This document shows, one piece after another, positions 35,989-45,610 of a stretch of 64,000 bases of DNA. The notes under the pieces were generated by a model that saw only the letters and a list, made by a program, of their open reading frames with translations, made no database searches and was not told where the DNA came from. The DNA is from DASSUW01 sp036257565. Its GTDB lineage: Bacteria > Actinomycetota > Thermoleophilia > Solirubrobacterales > Solirubrobacteraceae. Numbering within the stretch: the first letter of the stretch is position 1; each line of letters begins with the position of its first letter. The DNA lies in the NCBI GenBank assembly GCA_036257565.1, contig DATAFH010000074.1, forward strand, positions 20,249-84,248, read 5' to 3'. A program made the position numbers and the translations under genes.

Positions 35989-36957
35989 ATGGCCTCCCAG
36001 CGCAACGCGCCGGACTCGCCGACCGACCTCTCGAAGCGCTCCTGGTTCTGGACGCTCAAGCGCACGGTCTCCGAGTTCCGCGACGACAACCTGACGGACT
36101 GGGCCGCGGCCTTGACCTACTACGCGGTCCTCTCGATCTTCCCCGCCCTGATCGCGATGATGTCGATCCTCGGCCTGGCCGTGGACCAGGCGACGATCAC
36201 GCGCGTGATCTCCGACACCGTGTCCCAGCTCGGCCCGCAGTCGGCGGTCGACACGTTCGTCACGCCGCTCGAGCAGGTGTCCCAGAACCAGTCGACGGCG
36301 TTTTTCGGCCTGATCGTCGGCGTCGCGATCGCGATCTGGACGGCGTCGAACTACGTCGGCGCGTTCATGCGCGCGTCGAACGCCGTGTACGAGCGCGAGG
36401 AGGGGCGGCCGTTCTGGAAGCTCAAGCCGCTCCAGCTGGTCGTGACGCTGGTCCTCGTGCTGCTGGCGGCGCTCGTCGTCGTCGCGCTGATCGTCTCCGG
36501 CCCGGTCGCCGAGGCCGTGGGGAGCGCGGTGGGCCTGGGCGACACCGCGGTCACCGTCTGGCAGATCGCCAAGTGGCCGGTCATGCTGGTCGTCGTCATG
36601 TTCATGCTCGCGGTGCTCTACTGGTCGGCCCCCAACGCCAAGCCCGCCGGCTTCCGCTGGGTGTCGCCCGGCAGCATCGTCGCAGTCATCGGGTGGGTCA
36701 TCGCGTCGATCGGCTTCGCGTTCTACGCGGCGAACTTCGCGTCCTACAACAAGACCTACGGCGCGCTGGGCGGCGTGATCGTGTTCCTGGTCTGGCTGTG
36801 GATCACGAACATCGCGATCCTGCTGGGCGCCGAGCTGAACGCGGAGACCGAGCGCAGCCGGGAGATCGAGGCCGGCGTGCCAGGGGCGGAGGAGGATCTC
36901 AAGGCGCCCTACCGGCAGGAGCCGAAGGGGGAGCGCGAGCCGGCCGGCCGCGGGTGA
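35989..36957 (+). CDS. YihY/virulence factor BrkB family membrane protein
   Basis: This 322-residue protein has six predicted membrane helices. The family opening DDNLTDWAAALTYYAVLSIFPALI is partly visible, as are WTASNYVGAFMRASN, YWSAPNAKPAGFRWVSPGS and the late NKTYGALGGVIVFLVWLWI. Members were once called RNase BN but are now thought to be transporters or membrane-remodelling proteins of unknown substrate. The C-terminal 30 residues are charged and likely cytoplasmic. Confidence 0.9.
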   Translation: MASQRNAPDSPTDLSKRSWFWTLKRTVSEFRDDNLTDWAAALTYYAVLSIFPALIAMMSILGLAVDQATITRVISDTVSQLGPQSAVDTFVTPLEQVSQNQSTAFFGLIVGVAIAIWTASNYVGAFMRASNAVYEREEGRPFWKLKPLQLVVTLVLVLLAALVVVALIVSGPVAEAVGSAVGLGDTAVTVWQIAKWPVMLVVVMFMLAVLYWSAPNAKPAGFRWVSPGSIVAVIGWVIASIGFAFYAANFASYNKTYGALGGVIVFLVWLWITNIAILLGAELNAETERSREIEAGVPGAEEDLKAPYRQEPKGEREPAGRG

Positions 36958-36998
36958 CGCTCAAGCTCGGGCGGGTGCCCCGCCGATGAAGACGGGGC

Positions 36999-37607
36999 AT
37001 GACGCGCACCGCGCTCATCCTGCTCGCGGTCTGCGCGCTCGCCGCCTTCGGCTTCCACCGCCGCCAGGCCGACGCTGCCGTCGACGGCGTCTCCGCCGAG
37101 CAGCGCGCGGCGACGCTGCGGTTCGCGCCGACCGTCGCGGCGCAGGACCGCGCCTGGATTCTCGCCGCCGTGGCCGGCGCGCGGCCGGAGGCTCGGCGGC
37201 TGATCGACGAGGTCGACGGGCTGATCGAGGTGCGCACCGACCTGTCGTCGGCGGACGCGATCGGGATGGCTCAGATGAAGGGCGGGGAGGCGACGGTCAG
37301 CCTCGACGCGCGGCTGCTGAACGGGGAGCGCGCGGTCGACCGCAGCGTCTCGGTGCTGCACGAGATCGGCCATATCGTGGACTTCGTGCTCGTCGACGAC
37401 GAGCTGCGGGGGCGCATGGACGCGCCGATTCCGCGCCTCGGCACCCCGGCCGTCGAGGAGCGGTTCGCCGAGACGTTCGCCAAGTGGGCGCTCGGCGGGC
37501 GCGTGTCGATCGCCGGCGACGGCTACGGGATTCCCAACCCGCCGTCGATCGAGGACTGGGGCGCGCCGCTCGCGCGCCTGGCCATCGAGCTCGACCTCGC
37601 TCGCTAG
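36999..37607 (+). CDS. Secreted HEXXH-type putative metallopeptidase
   Basis: A 202-residue protein with a signal peptide (MTRTALILLAVCALAAFGF) and a zinc motif HEIGH at about residues 122-126. A downstream Glu in ERFAETFAKW is well placed as third ligand, as in gluzincins. The core is small, about 150 residues. No named family was recognised, and it could act on wall or surface peptides. The stop forms CTAG with the convergent membrane-protein gene. Confidence 0.65.
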   Translation: MTRTALILLAVCALAAFGFHRRQADAAVDGVSAEQRAATLRFAPTVAAQDRAWILAAVAGARPEARRLIDEVDGLIEVRTDLSSADAIGMAQMKGGEATVSLDARLLNGERAVDRSVSVLHEIGHIVDFVLVDDELRGRMDAPIPRLGTPAVEERFAETFAKWALGGRVSIAGDGYGIPNPPSIEDWGAPLARLAIELDLAR

Positions 37608-38131
37608 CGCGGCTTCTCGTGCGGCCGCAGCAGCGTGCGGACGCCGGCGATCGGGCCGAGGACGGCGAGCAGCCACAGCCATGAGGTGCCCCACGGATCG
37701 AGCACGTCCTCGCCGGCCAGCAGCACGATGACCAGGGAGAGCAGAGGGTAGGCGAGCAGCGGCAGCGCCCACTTGGAGATGCCGGCCCGGCGGGCACCGA
37801 GGATCACGCCGATCCAGCCGGCGAGCGCGACCCAGAGGCCGCCGTTCGCCTGCACGATCGCCCGCTCGAGCAGCAGGGCCCCCCAGGCGACGGCCAGCGC
37901 GAGCCAGACCCACGTCGCGAGGTCGCCGCGCCAGGCGAGGATGGCCACGGCGGCGATCGTCGCCACGACAAGGATCGCGAACGCGGTGCCGGCCAGCGTG
38001 CTGGCCATCAGCCAGGCGAGCCCCGCGGCAACCGTCCCGATCACGCCGCCACGGAGAGCGGCGGCGACCGTGCGCGCGGCGCGCTCGCGGCGTGTCAGGC
38101 CGAGATCGGGAGTGGTGCGCAGCGCGGTCAT
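37604..38131 (-). CDS. Hypothetical membrane protein
   Basis: A 175-residue protein with five or six predicted membrane helices and a basic N-terminus (RRERAARTV). The stretch LGPIAGVRTLLRPHEKPR closes the protein on the cytoplasmic side. No recognised family. It lies 58 bp downstream of nothing on its own strand except the unrelated GTPase region further along, and is probably monocistronic. Confidence 0.65.
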   Translation of the reverse strand: MTALRTTPDLGLTRRERAARTVAAALRGGVIGTVAAGLAWLMASTLAGTAFAILVVATIAAVAILAWRGDLATWVWLALAVAWGALLLERAIVQANGGLWVALAGWIGVILGARRAGISKWALPLLAYPLLSLVIVLLAGEDVLDPWGTSWLWLLAVLGPIAGVRTLLRPHEKPR

Positions 38132-38189
38132 CGTTCTCCCTCAAAGCTACCGGGTCGGCGTACCGTCCTAGACGGGAAGCGCAGCGCGC

Positions 38190-39827
38190 CTACCCGGCCT
38201 GCACGGCGCGCTCACGCGGGCGGGCGGAGCGTCGCAGGCGGCCGGTGAGACCGCCGCGCTCGCGCGGCTGGGCGGCGTCGAGGGCGTTCAGCAGTTCGTC
38301 GCGGGCGCCGAGCTCAGCGGTCAGCGGGGCGATGACCAGCTCGTCGGCGACCGCGCCGACCCGCTCCCGCAGGGCCCGTTCGGCGCGGCGGGCTCGCCGG
38401 CGGGCGCCGACCCCGTTCAGACGGCCGGCGACGAAGGCGACGAGCAGGGCGCCGCCGAGTCCGACGAGGAGCAGCAGGGTGGGTACCGGGAAGCCGTTGT
38501 ACTCGGGCGTCGGGACGACGTCGCCGAGCTGCACGAACCCGAGCACGGCGAGCGCCAGCAGCCACAGTGCTCCGGCCGCGGCGACAACGGCCAGCAGGCG
38601 CTGGAGCCAGCGCGCGGCCGTCCACCAGCGAGGTCGCGTCAAGCCGAGCTCGGCGCCGGCGATCGCCCGGTCGAGGCGGTCGGCCAGCTCCTCCTCGCGC
38701 GCGGTGGCGGCCCGGCGCGCGAGCCCGAGCCACTCCGCCGGCAGGTCGCTCGCCACCTCGCCGGCCAGGCGGCGGACCGCCGAGTCGACGTGCGCGCGCT
38801 GCACGGGCGTCGCGCGCGGTAGCGACGTGCGGACGTCCTCCTGCGGGGCGTCGCCGAGGCCGAGCCGCCGCAGCGGGTCGGGCCGCAGCCGTCGCACCCA
38901 GGCCACCCACGGGACGCCGGTGGCGAGGGCGCCACGCCGGCGATGCGCGCGGCCCACGGCAGCCACCACGGCCGGGACGCCGGCCGCCTCGGCCAGCGAC
39001 GCGGCGAGCTGCTCGCGCTGCCGGCGGTCGACCTCGCCGCCGTGCCCGTCGCCCGCCGCGGCGCGCAGGCGAGTCGCGCTGTCGTCCACGTCGGCGGCGA
39101 GCCGCGCGACGGCCGCCTCGCGGCGCTCGACGCGCTCCTCGATCGCCTGCCGCAGCTCCGGCATGCCCTCGCCCGTGCGGGCCGAGAGCGGGAGGACCGG
39201 GACTTCGCCGAGGCCATCCGCCGCCAGCACGCTTCGTAGATCGCCGGCGGCCGCGCCGATCCCGTCGCCGAGACGGTCCGCCTGGTTGAGCACCACGAGC
39301 ATTGATCCGGCGTGGCTGCGCAGCGGGTGCAGGTAGCGCTCGTGCAGCGCCGCATCCGCGTACTTCTGCGGGTCCACCACCCACACGAGGAGATCCACGA
39401 GCGGCACGAGTCGCTCGACCTCCAGGCGGTGCGAGGTCTCGACCGAGTCGAAGTCCGGCAGGTCGAGCAGCACGAGCCCCTCGGGGTCGCCGGCGACGGC
39501 GTGGCGGCCGTGGATCTCGAGCCAGTCGAGCAGTTCGGGCGCGAAGCCCCACACGGCCGCGGTCGTCGCCGACGTCGTGGGCCGCCGCACCCCGACCGCG
39601 ACGAGATCCCGCCCGGCGAGCGCGTTGAACAGCGTCGACTTCCCCGCGCCGGTCGGGCCTGCGAGCGCGACGACGGTCGCCTCCAGGCCGTGCCCGAGCC
39701 GCTCACCGGCGCGTCGCACCACCCCCTCCGCCTCATCCACGAGGGCCGTGTCCAGCCGTCCGTCGGCCAGTCGCGCTGCCTCGCCGAGCGCCGAGAGGCG
39801 AGCGTCGAGGCCGCCCGCGAGGCTCAT
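38190..39827 (-). CDS. Membrane-associated dynamin-like GTPase (second of pair)
   Basis: This 545-residue protein has a GTPase domain with P-loop AGPTGAGKSTLFNAL (about residues 56-70), switch I Thr in RRPTTSATT, G3 DLPDFDS and G4 NQAD, a variant of NKxD. A helical middle region follows, then two membrane helices (about residues 415-440 and 450-475) and a basic tail. The layout resembles bacterial dynamin-like or YfjP-type GTPases. Its start overlaps the end of the companion GTPase by 4 bp (ATGA), so both are made together, as with DynA/DynB-like pairs in Streptomyces. Confidence 0.82.
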   Translation of the reverse strand: MSLAGGLDARLSALGEAARLADGRLDTALVDEAEGVVRRAGERLGHGLEATVVALAGPTGAGKSTLFNALAGRDLVAVGVRRPTTSATTAAVWGFAPELLDWLEIHGRHAVAGDPEGLVLLDLPDFDSVETSHRLEVERLVPLVDLLVWVVDPQKYADAALHERYLHPLRSHAGSMLVVLNQADRLGDGIGAAAGDLRSVLAADGLGEVPVLPLSARTGEGMPELRQAIEERVERREAAVARLAADVDDSATRLRAAAGDGHGGEVDRRQREQLAASLAEAAGVPAVVAAVGRAHRRRGALATGVPWVAWVRRLRPDPLRRLGLGDAPQEDVRTSLPRATPVQRAHVDSAVRRLAGEVASDLPAEWLGLARRAATAREEELADRLDRAIAGAELGLTRPRWWTAARWLQRLLAVVAAAGALWLLALAVLGFVQLGDVVPTPEYNGFPVPTLLLLVGLGGALLVAFVAGRLNGVGARRRARRAERALRERVGAVADELVIAPLTAELGARDELLNALDAAQPRERGGLTGRLRRSARPRERAVQAG

Positions 39828-41515
39828 CGCGCGCCCTCGAGGGCGGCCACGGCGTCATCGAGCACGCGGAGTTCCTCGGGCCCCGGCGCGGCGCCCGCGA
39901 GGCGGTCGTGGAAGCGGGCGGCCTCGGTGTCGAGCAGCTTGCGGGAGCGGGTGAGGAGGTTCTCGCGTGCCTTGTCGGCCAGCGTCCGCACGGCCTGGTC
40001 GCCGAGCAGAGCCTCGAGGACGCGCTGGCCGACCGCGCTCGTGCCGCCGGCCACCGCGACCTCGGCCCCGGTCAGCCCGCCCGTCTGCGCGAACACGGCG
40101 AGCATGACGACGAGCCCGGCGCCGTTGACGCCGAGCGAGGCGACGCGGGCGGTCGTGCGCTTGCCGGCCGCCTCGCGGCTGACGAGGTCGAAGACCTCCC
40201 CCTGCCAGGCGCGCACCTGGTCGCGCGTGCGTTCGAGGAGGTCGGCGGACGCGGAGTCCAGCCGCGCCGCGTCCTCGAGCAGCGCCCGCCCGGCCGGCGT
40301 GCCGCGCCACGCGGCTGCCGCACGTTCGGCGGCCCGGTCCGCGGCCGCGTGCACGACCGCGTCGACGCTCGACTGCACCGCCGCGCGCAGCTCGGCGTCG
40401 GCCGGAGGGGCGCCCGTGACGAGCACCCGCACGCGGTCACGCAGCCGCCCGAGCCGCGACTCCAGTGCGCGCATGAGATCGCCGGTGCCCACGACGTCGT
40501 GCCAGCGGGCGAGCACCTCGCCGCGCAGCAGCGCGCCGCTGCGGACCGCCTCGTCGATCTCCTCGAGGCCGCGCTCGTACGCGCCGTCGACGTCGGCGCG
40601 CAGCCGCCCCGCCTCGGCCTCCTGGTCGGCGACGACGTCGCGCACCCCTCCCACGCGGGCGGGCAGGCTGTCGAGCGCGCCCGTCAGCGTGCGCCGCACA
40701 AGCCCGGCCCGCGCCTGGGCGTCGGCCGCCAGGGCGTCGAGCCACTCGCGCACGGGCGCGAGCGCGGCTGCCGGGAGGAACCCCTCCTCGAGCGGCGTCT
40801 CCGGCACGACGAGCAGCTCCGCGCCGTCCAGGCCGTGCTCGACCATCATCTCCCGCAGGTGCGAGGCGACCTCCCCGGCGCCCTCGGGCGGCACCCGATC
40901 GAGGACGAGCGATAGCGCGGTGCCGCGGTCGCGTGCCGCGTGGAGCAGCTCCCACGGCACGGCATCGGCGTAGCGCGCGGCCGTGGTGATGAACAGCCAT
41001 GCGTCGGCCGCCGCCAGCAGCTGACGCGCCAGCGCGCGGTTGCGCTCGACGACCGAGTCGATGTCGGGCGAGTCGAGCAGGGCGAGCCCAGGAGGCAGCG
41101 CAGGCGTGGGCACCAGCTGCAGGCCGCCCGGGCCCGCCGGACCGCCGGTCGTCCGCGGCATGCCGCCGAGCACGCGGTCGTCCTCGAACCACGGCACGTC
41201 GTCGGGATGGCAGGCGAGCACGGGTGCGCGCGTGGTGGGGCGCAGTACGCCCGCGGGGCTGACCTCGCCGCCCACGAGGCTGTTCACGAGGGTCGACTTG
41301 CCGGCGCCGGTCGAGCCGCCGACGACCATCAGCAGCGGCGCCTCCATCCGGCGCAGCCGCGGCAGCAGATAGTCGTCGATCTGGTCGACCAGCTCGCCGC
41401 GCGCGTGCCGCGCCCGTTCGGCATCGGGCACGGAGAGGCGCAGCCCGAGGGCGCGCAGGCGCTCGCTCAGGCGCTCGAGCGCGACGGCGAGGTCGGCGGC
41501 TGCCTGGACGCCCAT
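39824..41515 (-). CDS. Dynamin-like GTPase (first of pair)
   Basis: A 563-residue protein with P-loop VGGSTGAGKSTLVNSLVGG (about residues 64-82), RPTTRAPVL as switch I and G3 DSPDIDS. The G4 position reads LVLDRVP, so the guanine-specificity NKxD motif is not kept. Long helical segments follow, and an apolar stretch (about residues 460-490, VNGAGLVVMLAVFAQTGGL) may insert into the membrane. It is the first gene of the GTPase pair and 47 bp downstream of the glycan-enzyme gene. A role in membrane remodelling or septation is inferred from family only. Confidence 0.8.
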   Translation of the reverse strand: MGVQAAADLAVALERLSERLRALGLRLSVPDAERARHARGELVDQIDDYLLPRLRRMEAPLLMVVGGSTGAGKSTLVNSLVGGEVSPAGVLRPTTRAPVLACHPDDVPWFEDDRVLGGMPRTTGGPAGPGGLQLVPTPALPPGLALLDSPDIDSVVERNRALARQLLAAADAWLFITTAARYADAVPWELLHAARDRGTALSLVLDRVPPEGAGEVASHLREMMVEHGLDGAELLVVPETPLEEGFLPAAALAPVREWLDALAADAQARAGLVRRTLTGALDSLPARVGGVRDVVADQEAEAGRLRADVDGAYERGLEEIDEAVRSGALLRGEVLARWHDVVGTGDLMRALESRLGRLRDRVRVLVTGAPPADAELRAAVQSSVDAVVHAAADRAAERAAAAWRGTPAGRALLEDAARLDSASADLLERTRDQVRAWQGEVFDLVSREAAGKRTTARVASLGVNGAGLVVMLAVFAQTGGLTGAEVAVAGGTSAVGQRVLEALLGDQAVRTLADKARENLLTRSRKLLDTEAARFHDRLAGAAPGPEELRVLDDAVAALEGAR

Positions 41516-41562
41516 GCTTCCGAGGTTCCCACTTCCGCGCCGCCCGACGCGCGGCGGAGGCG

Positions 41563-44199
41563 TCAGGCTCGCGCGGCCGCCGACCGGCGGAAGGACGCCG
41601 CGTGCCGGCGCCAGCGGTCGCGCTCGGGCGTCAGCTCCGGCTGCCACGGCTTCACGCGGTCGGCCCAGTGGATCAGGCCGGGCCCGCGAAGCGGGGTGCG
41701 GGTCGGCACCACGGCCCATTCCGGCGGGATCGTCGCGCGGTTCGGGCCGACGAGGTAGTGCAGCGCCTCGACGTCGGTGAGCCCGAACTCCTCCACGAGC
41801 GGGAGCGCCTGCCGGATGAAGCCCTCCTCCCGCATGCGCGCGAGGTCGAGGACCATGACGTCGGTCGAGAAGGCGTCGAAGTCGAACGCATGCCGGGCGT
41901 GGGCGGTGCGGCGCAGCGCGGCCGCCGCCTGCGTGCGGAAGCTGAGCCGGGCGGCGGCGCCGTGGATGACGCCGAACCCGCTGTTCGCGGAGCCCGGCCG
42001 GTCGGGCGCGGCGAGCAGCTGGCCCTCGAGGGCGAGGTCGGCCAGCGCCGCCACGTCGGCCGTGGCGATCGCCGGCAGCGGCAGCAGGACCAGGCGGTGG
42101 ACGTCGGGCAGCAGGTCGGCGAGCAGCAGCCGTGCCATCGCCCGCGGCCGCGACGCGGTGCCCTGCGGCGTGCGCAGGTCGACCGCGAGCCCGCCGATCG
42201 GGACGTAGCGGTACGCGATCTGCGGGAACCGCTCGGCCAGCCGCCGCTTCATCCCGCCCGTGCCGGGCAGCGCGAGGACGGACAGGTCGAGCGGCCGGGA
42301 GCTGTGCTCGAGCAGCGAGGAGACGAGCGCCGAGAGGGCGACTCCCCCGCCGCGGGGGAGGACGACCCCCACATGCACGGGCTCGTCGGGGGCCGGCGGC
42401 TCGGCCGGCTCGCGCCGCACGCTCGCCTCGATCGCCTGGGCGACCTGGCCGTCGATGTCCGCGGCCACCGGGGGCAGCCGGATCTCGCGCCGGCGGTACT
42501 CCTCCGCCCGCGCCACGTCGTCGGCGGTGACCTCCCGCCACAGTGCGTAGACCTCGTCCTCCGAGCGGCCGCTGAGGATCGCCGTGGACACCTGCCCGAG
42601 CTTGTCGACCAGCCCTTTCCGGATCGCGTCGAACTCGCCGTCCGAGATGTCGATCAGGCCGTCGAAGCGCACGTCGGCGCGGTTCTTGGGCCGGAAGTCG
42701 ACGTTCATGCCGATCGAGCGCGTCGGCAGGTAGCAGTGCAGCCGCGAGGTCACGACGCCGCTGTGCCGGCGGCGGTACGTCTCGAGCAGCTCGATCCCCT
42801 CGTAGACGTTGGCCACGAACGAGCGGCGGCGCACCTCCCCGTCGCTGTGCCGGTAGGTGATGGCGTCCTCCGGCACGTCGGCCAGCGCGTCGACGTAGGC
42901 GACCGGCGCGTCGCTCCCCGGGCCACCCGGGAGGTCGGGGAAGACCGTGTTGATCGTCGTCGTCAGGCAGCCGGAGAAGAACGCCGGCACGCCGAGCGAG
43001 AGGAGCAGGTGCACGGTCGTCCAGTCGCGGCAGCCGACCGGGCCGTAGCGCTTGAGGTACTCGACCGCGTCGGGCGTGAGCAGCTCGCGCTTGTTGCAGT
43101 GGAACGAGACGAAGATCGGGCGCAGGTTCCGATGCAGCGGGAAGCCGTGGCGCATCTTGAACAGCGCGTGCATGAACCAGCCGAAGCACAGGACCCACGT
43201 GCCCTCGGGGATCTCCTCGTACATCGACGCGTCGCGGTGGACGGTGAGGACCTCGAGGTCGGCGTCGACGTCGGTGCGCTGGAGCTCTGGCCGCGTCCGC
43301 GCCTGGAGCTGGCGCAGCAGGTCGACGAGGTCCTCGCGGCCGTGCAGGCGCACGTTCTGGTGGCGGACGAGGTGGCCGAGCGCGGCGATCGTCTGGATGT
43401 GGTCGCCGATGTTGGCCGAGGCCTTGCGGGCCGACGGATGCCCGTAGTCCATGACCGCGAACGCCGGACGCCCGTTCACCGGCCGCGGCGCGCTGGGCGA
43501 GCTGGCCGAGGCGGCCACCCAGGGGCGGAGCCAGTCGCGGTGCACCGCGGCCCTTGACCACCCGTTGGGGTCCTCGCGGACGTGGCGGTCGAAGATCGCG
43601 AACACGTCGCGGGCCAGCTCCTCGGCGCCGAACCCGTAGACGGGCGCGAGGATCTCGAACCAGCGCCGGGCGCGAACGCTGTCGGGGTCGTCGGCCACCA
43701 GCCGCCGGACCTCCTCGAGTGCTTCGTCGGGTGCGATCGCGAGGCCGGAGCGCACGTACTCGGCCGCGGCGACCGGGGCCCATGCCTCGCGCGGCACGCC
43801 GCGCAGGTGGTCCCACGCCAGCTCCGTGTAGCCGCGCCGGAAGGCGGCCATGCCGCCCGCGAGGTGGCCGAGCGTCGCGGTCTCGGAGTGGCGGCGCAGC
43901 GACTCGGCGAGCGACTGGACCGTGTCCCACTCCTCGGCGGCGAGCAGCGCGCGCACCTGGGTGAGCACCGCGTGCTCGACGCTGCTGCCGCGCGTGAGCG
44001 CGCGCACGAGCGCCGCGCGGTCCGGCCCGTTGTCGGTGGACGGGGTGGCGGCGGACTCCGGAGCGGCCTGGGGGCCGGCGGCGCGGGGCGAGGTGGGCTT
44101 CCCATCCCGTGCCGCGAGCACCGCACGGCGCACCACGTTCGGCAGATGGCGGCGGGCCCGGCGGTAGTTCCAGGCGAGTCGACGAGCGGCGCTGGGCAT
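41563..44199 (-). CDS. Fusion: polysaccharide pyruvyl transferase-like domain plus GT8-like domain
   Basis: This 878-residue protein has an N-terminal helical repeat-like region (about 60-230), a polysaccharide pyruvyl transferase-like region (about 245-560) with NIGDHIQTIAALGHL, GPVGCRDWTTVHLLLSLG and TSRLHCYLPTRSIG, and a C-terminal region (about 620-850) resembling GT8 glycosyltransferases. In the latter, the place of the metal-binding DxD reads LPLPA, so glycosyl transfer may be lost. No membrane segment is visible. It probably modifies a surface glycan, with the TylF-type methyltransferase gene immediately upstream (5 bp). Confidence 0.65.
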   Translation of the reverse strand: MPSAARRLAWNYRRARRHLPNVVRRAVLAARDGKPTSPRAAGPQAAPESAATPSTDNGPDRAALVRALTRGSSVEHAVLTQVRALLAAEEWDTVQSLAESLRRHSETATLGHLAGGMAAFRRGYTELAWDHLRGVPREAWAPVAAAEYVRSGLAIAPDEALEEVRRLVADDPDSVRARRWFEILAPVYGFGAEELARDVFAIFDRHVREDPNGWSRAAVHRDWLRPWVAASASSPSAPRPVNGRPAFAVMDYGHPSARKASANIGDHIQTIAALGHLVRHQNVRLHGREDLVDLLRQLQARTRPELQRTDVDADLEVLTVHRDASMYEEIPEGTWVLCFGWFMHALFKMRHGFPLHRNLRPIFVSFHCNKRELLTPDAVEYLKRYGPVGCRDWTTVHLLLSLGVPAFFSGCLTTTINTVFPDLPGGPGSDAPVAYVDALADVPEDAITYRHSDGEVRRRSFVANVYEGIELLETYRRRHSGVVTSRLHCYLPTRSIGMNVDFRPKNRADVRFDGLIDISDGEFDAIRKGLVDKLGQVSTAILSGRSEDEVYALWREVTADDVARAEEYRRREIRLPPVAADIDGQVAQAIEASVRREPAEPPAPDEPVHVGVVLPRGGGVALSALVSSLLEHSSRPLDLSVLALPGTGGMKRRLAERFPQIAYRYVPIGGLAVDLRTPQGTASRPRAMARLLLADLLPDVHRLVLLPLPAIATADVAALADLALEGQLLAAPDRPGSANSGFGVIHGAAARLSFRTQAAAALRRTAHARHAFDFDAFSTDVMVLDLARMREEGFIRQALPLVEEFGLTDVEALHYLVGPNRATIPPEWAVVPTRTPLRGPGLIHWADRVKPWQPELTPERDRWRRHAASFRRSAAARA

Positions 44200-44204
44200 G
44201 ACGG

Positions 44205-45044
44205 TCAGGGTTCGCGGATGACGTGCAGCTTCGCCTTGTGCTCGCGCCGGAAGCCCGGGCGGTCCTCGAAGAACTCGTCGACGGCCATCCGACAGCCCGA
44301 CCAGTGGTCGTAGTCGTCGAGCACGATGCGGCCCCCGGGCACGAGGTGCGGGGCGATCCGCTGCAGGCAGGTCAGGGTCGACTCGTACCAGTCGCCGTCG
44401 AGGTGGGCGAACGCGACCGGCTCGTCGATGTCGATGGTGTCCTCGAACAGGCCTTGGACGAGCTCGACGTTGCGCTCGTCGGCCGGCACGCCGAGGCGGC
44501 TGAACGACTCCCGCACCTCACTCAGGAGGTCGTCGCGGTAGCCGTAGTAGGTCTCGCCGCCGGGTCCCTTCGCCGCGCCGCCGGTGATCGTCTCGTAGCG
44601 GCGGTGGACGTCCGGGCCGTCGTGCTCGGACGGCGCGGGGATCATCCCGAAGACGTCGTACACCTTCATCGGGCGCTCCGGCGCCTTGGCGGCGGCCATC
44701 ACGATCGCCGAGCCGCCGCGCGCCGTGCCGGCCTCGACGATCAGGCCGGGCAGGCGGTTGGCGTCCGCGTCGGCGACGATCGTCGCCAGCTCGCGCAGGT
44801 CGTTCTTGCGCAGGTACGTCAGGTGCTCGCGCCGCGCGCGCTCGATCGCCTCCTCCACCTCGGGCGGGAGGTCGTACGTCGCGTCGGCCAGCTGGCTGCG
44901 GGCCTCGCGGAGCTGGGCGCGGGTGCGGCGAAGCTTCATCCGCACGGTCTCGAGCTCGCGCAGCTCGTCGGCGGCAGCCCACCGCGCGAGCCTGCGGCGA
45001 GCCCTTCGCGCCCCGCTCCGAGCCTTTCGGGCAAACGTGCTCAT
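44205..45044 (-). CDS. TylF/MycF-type O-methyltransferase
   Basis: This 279-residue protein has a basic N-terminal helix and coiled coil (about 1-75), then a SAM-dependent methyltransferase domain. The SAM loop is in GLIVEAGTARGGSAIVMA; HLDGDWYESTLTCLQ and VPGGRIVLDDY match the TylF/NovP family, whose metal ligands are the two Asp of such motifs. Members methylate sugars, including those of macrolides, but they also occur in surface-glycan clusters. The neighbouring pyruvyl transferase-like gene favours the latter. ATG 45044 is chosen over upstream codons because of the MSTFARKARS start. Confidence 0.85.
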   Translation of the reverse strand: MSTFARKARSGARRARRRLARWAAADELRELETVRMKLRRTRAQLREARSQLADATYDLPPEVEEAIERARREHLTYLRKNDLRELATIVADADANRLPGLIVEAGTARGGSAIVMAAAKAPERPMKVYDVFGMIPAPSEHDGPDVHRRYETITGGAAKGPGGETYYGYRDDLLSEVRESFSRLGVPADERNVELVQGLFEDTIDIDEPVAFAHLDGDWYESTLTCLQRIAPHLVPGGRIVLDDYDHWSGCRMAVDEFFEDRPGFRREHKAKLHVIREP

Positions 45045-45058
45045 GGCGGGCGGCCAGT

Positions 45059-45489
45059 CTAGCTGCGCCGCCCGCCCACCTCGATCGCTGGTGGCGCCGG
45101 GCCACCCGTGCCGGACCGGCATCGCCTACGCTGCCGCCGGGGCGGGAGCTCGGCGCCGACCGGCTTGCGCTCCCTGGGCAGGTAGCGCCACACGACGACC
45201 GCGGTCGCGACGGCCACGGCGACGGCGACCGTGAAGCCGATGACGTCGGCGGCGGGGGGCTTCTCGCCCGGGCCGGCGACGATGCGCCGCAGTCCGAGGC
45301 GGAACTTCATCTGGCCCTCGCGGACATGGAAGCGCTCCTCCTGCTCCGGGTGCACGTGGGCGCCGGGACGTGGCCGTCGGGGGAGAGCTCGATCTCGAGC
45401 TTCTCGCCGTTGGTGTCGCGGGACGTCTGCAGGAACGTGATGCGCTCGCCGCTGACGGGGTTATGGATGATCGGTCCGGTGTAAGCCAT
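45059..45489 (-). pseudogene. Cupin protein, frameshifted and internally deleted, joined to a membrane tail
   Basis: From ATG 45489 the frame reads MAYTGPIIHNPVSGERITFL up to DGHVPAP, normal for a cupin of this type. Near 45365 a C is missing in what should be CCCCAC, and similarity continues in the next frame with VHPEQEERFHVREGQMKFRLG. After IVAGPGE the second half of the cupin is absent, and the frame runs directly into a membrane helix (VIGFTVAVAVAVATAVVVW) and basic tail. The first half alone cannot form a barrel, so the gene is regarded as broken. Confidence 0.75.
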
Positions 45490-45610
45490 GGCCGGGAGAC
45501 TCGCTCCCGCGGCCTCGTCTGTCGTCGGCCGCCGGAGCGATCTTCCGGACGTCGGTGGGACGATCTTCCACCCGTCTGGCGGACTAGGCGATGTCGTCCT
45601 TGAGGATGAG

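Noticed and set aside
41516..43930. N-terminal extension of the first dynamin-like GTPase to more than 1300 residues
   Set aside because: The extension is out of frame with, and lies on, the glycan fusion gene; the GTPase itself starts cleanly at ATG 41515.
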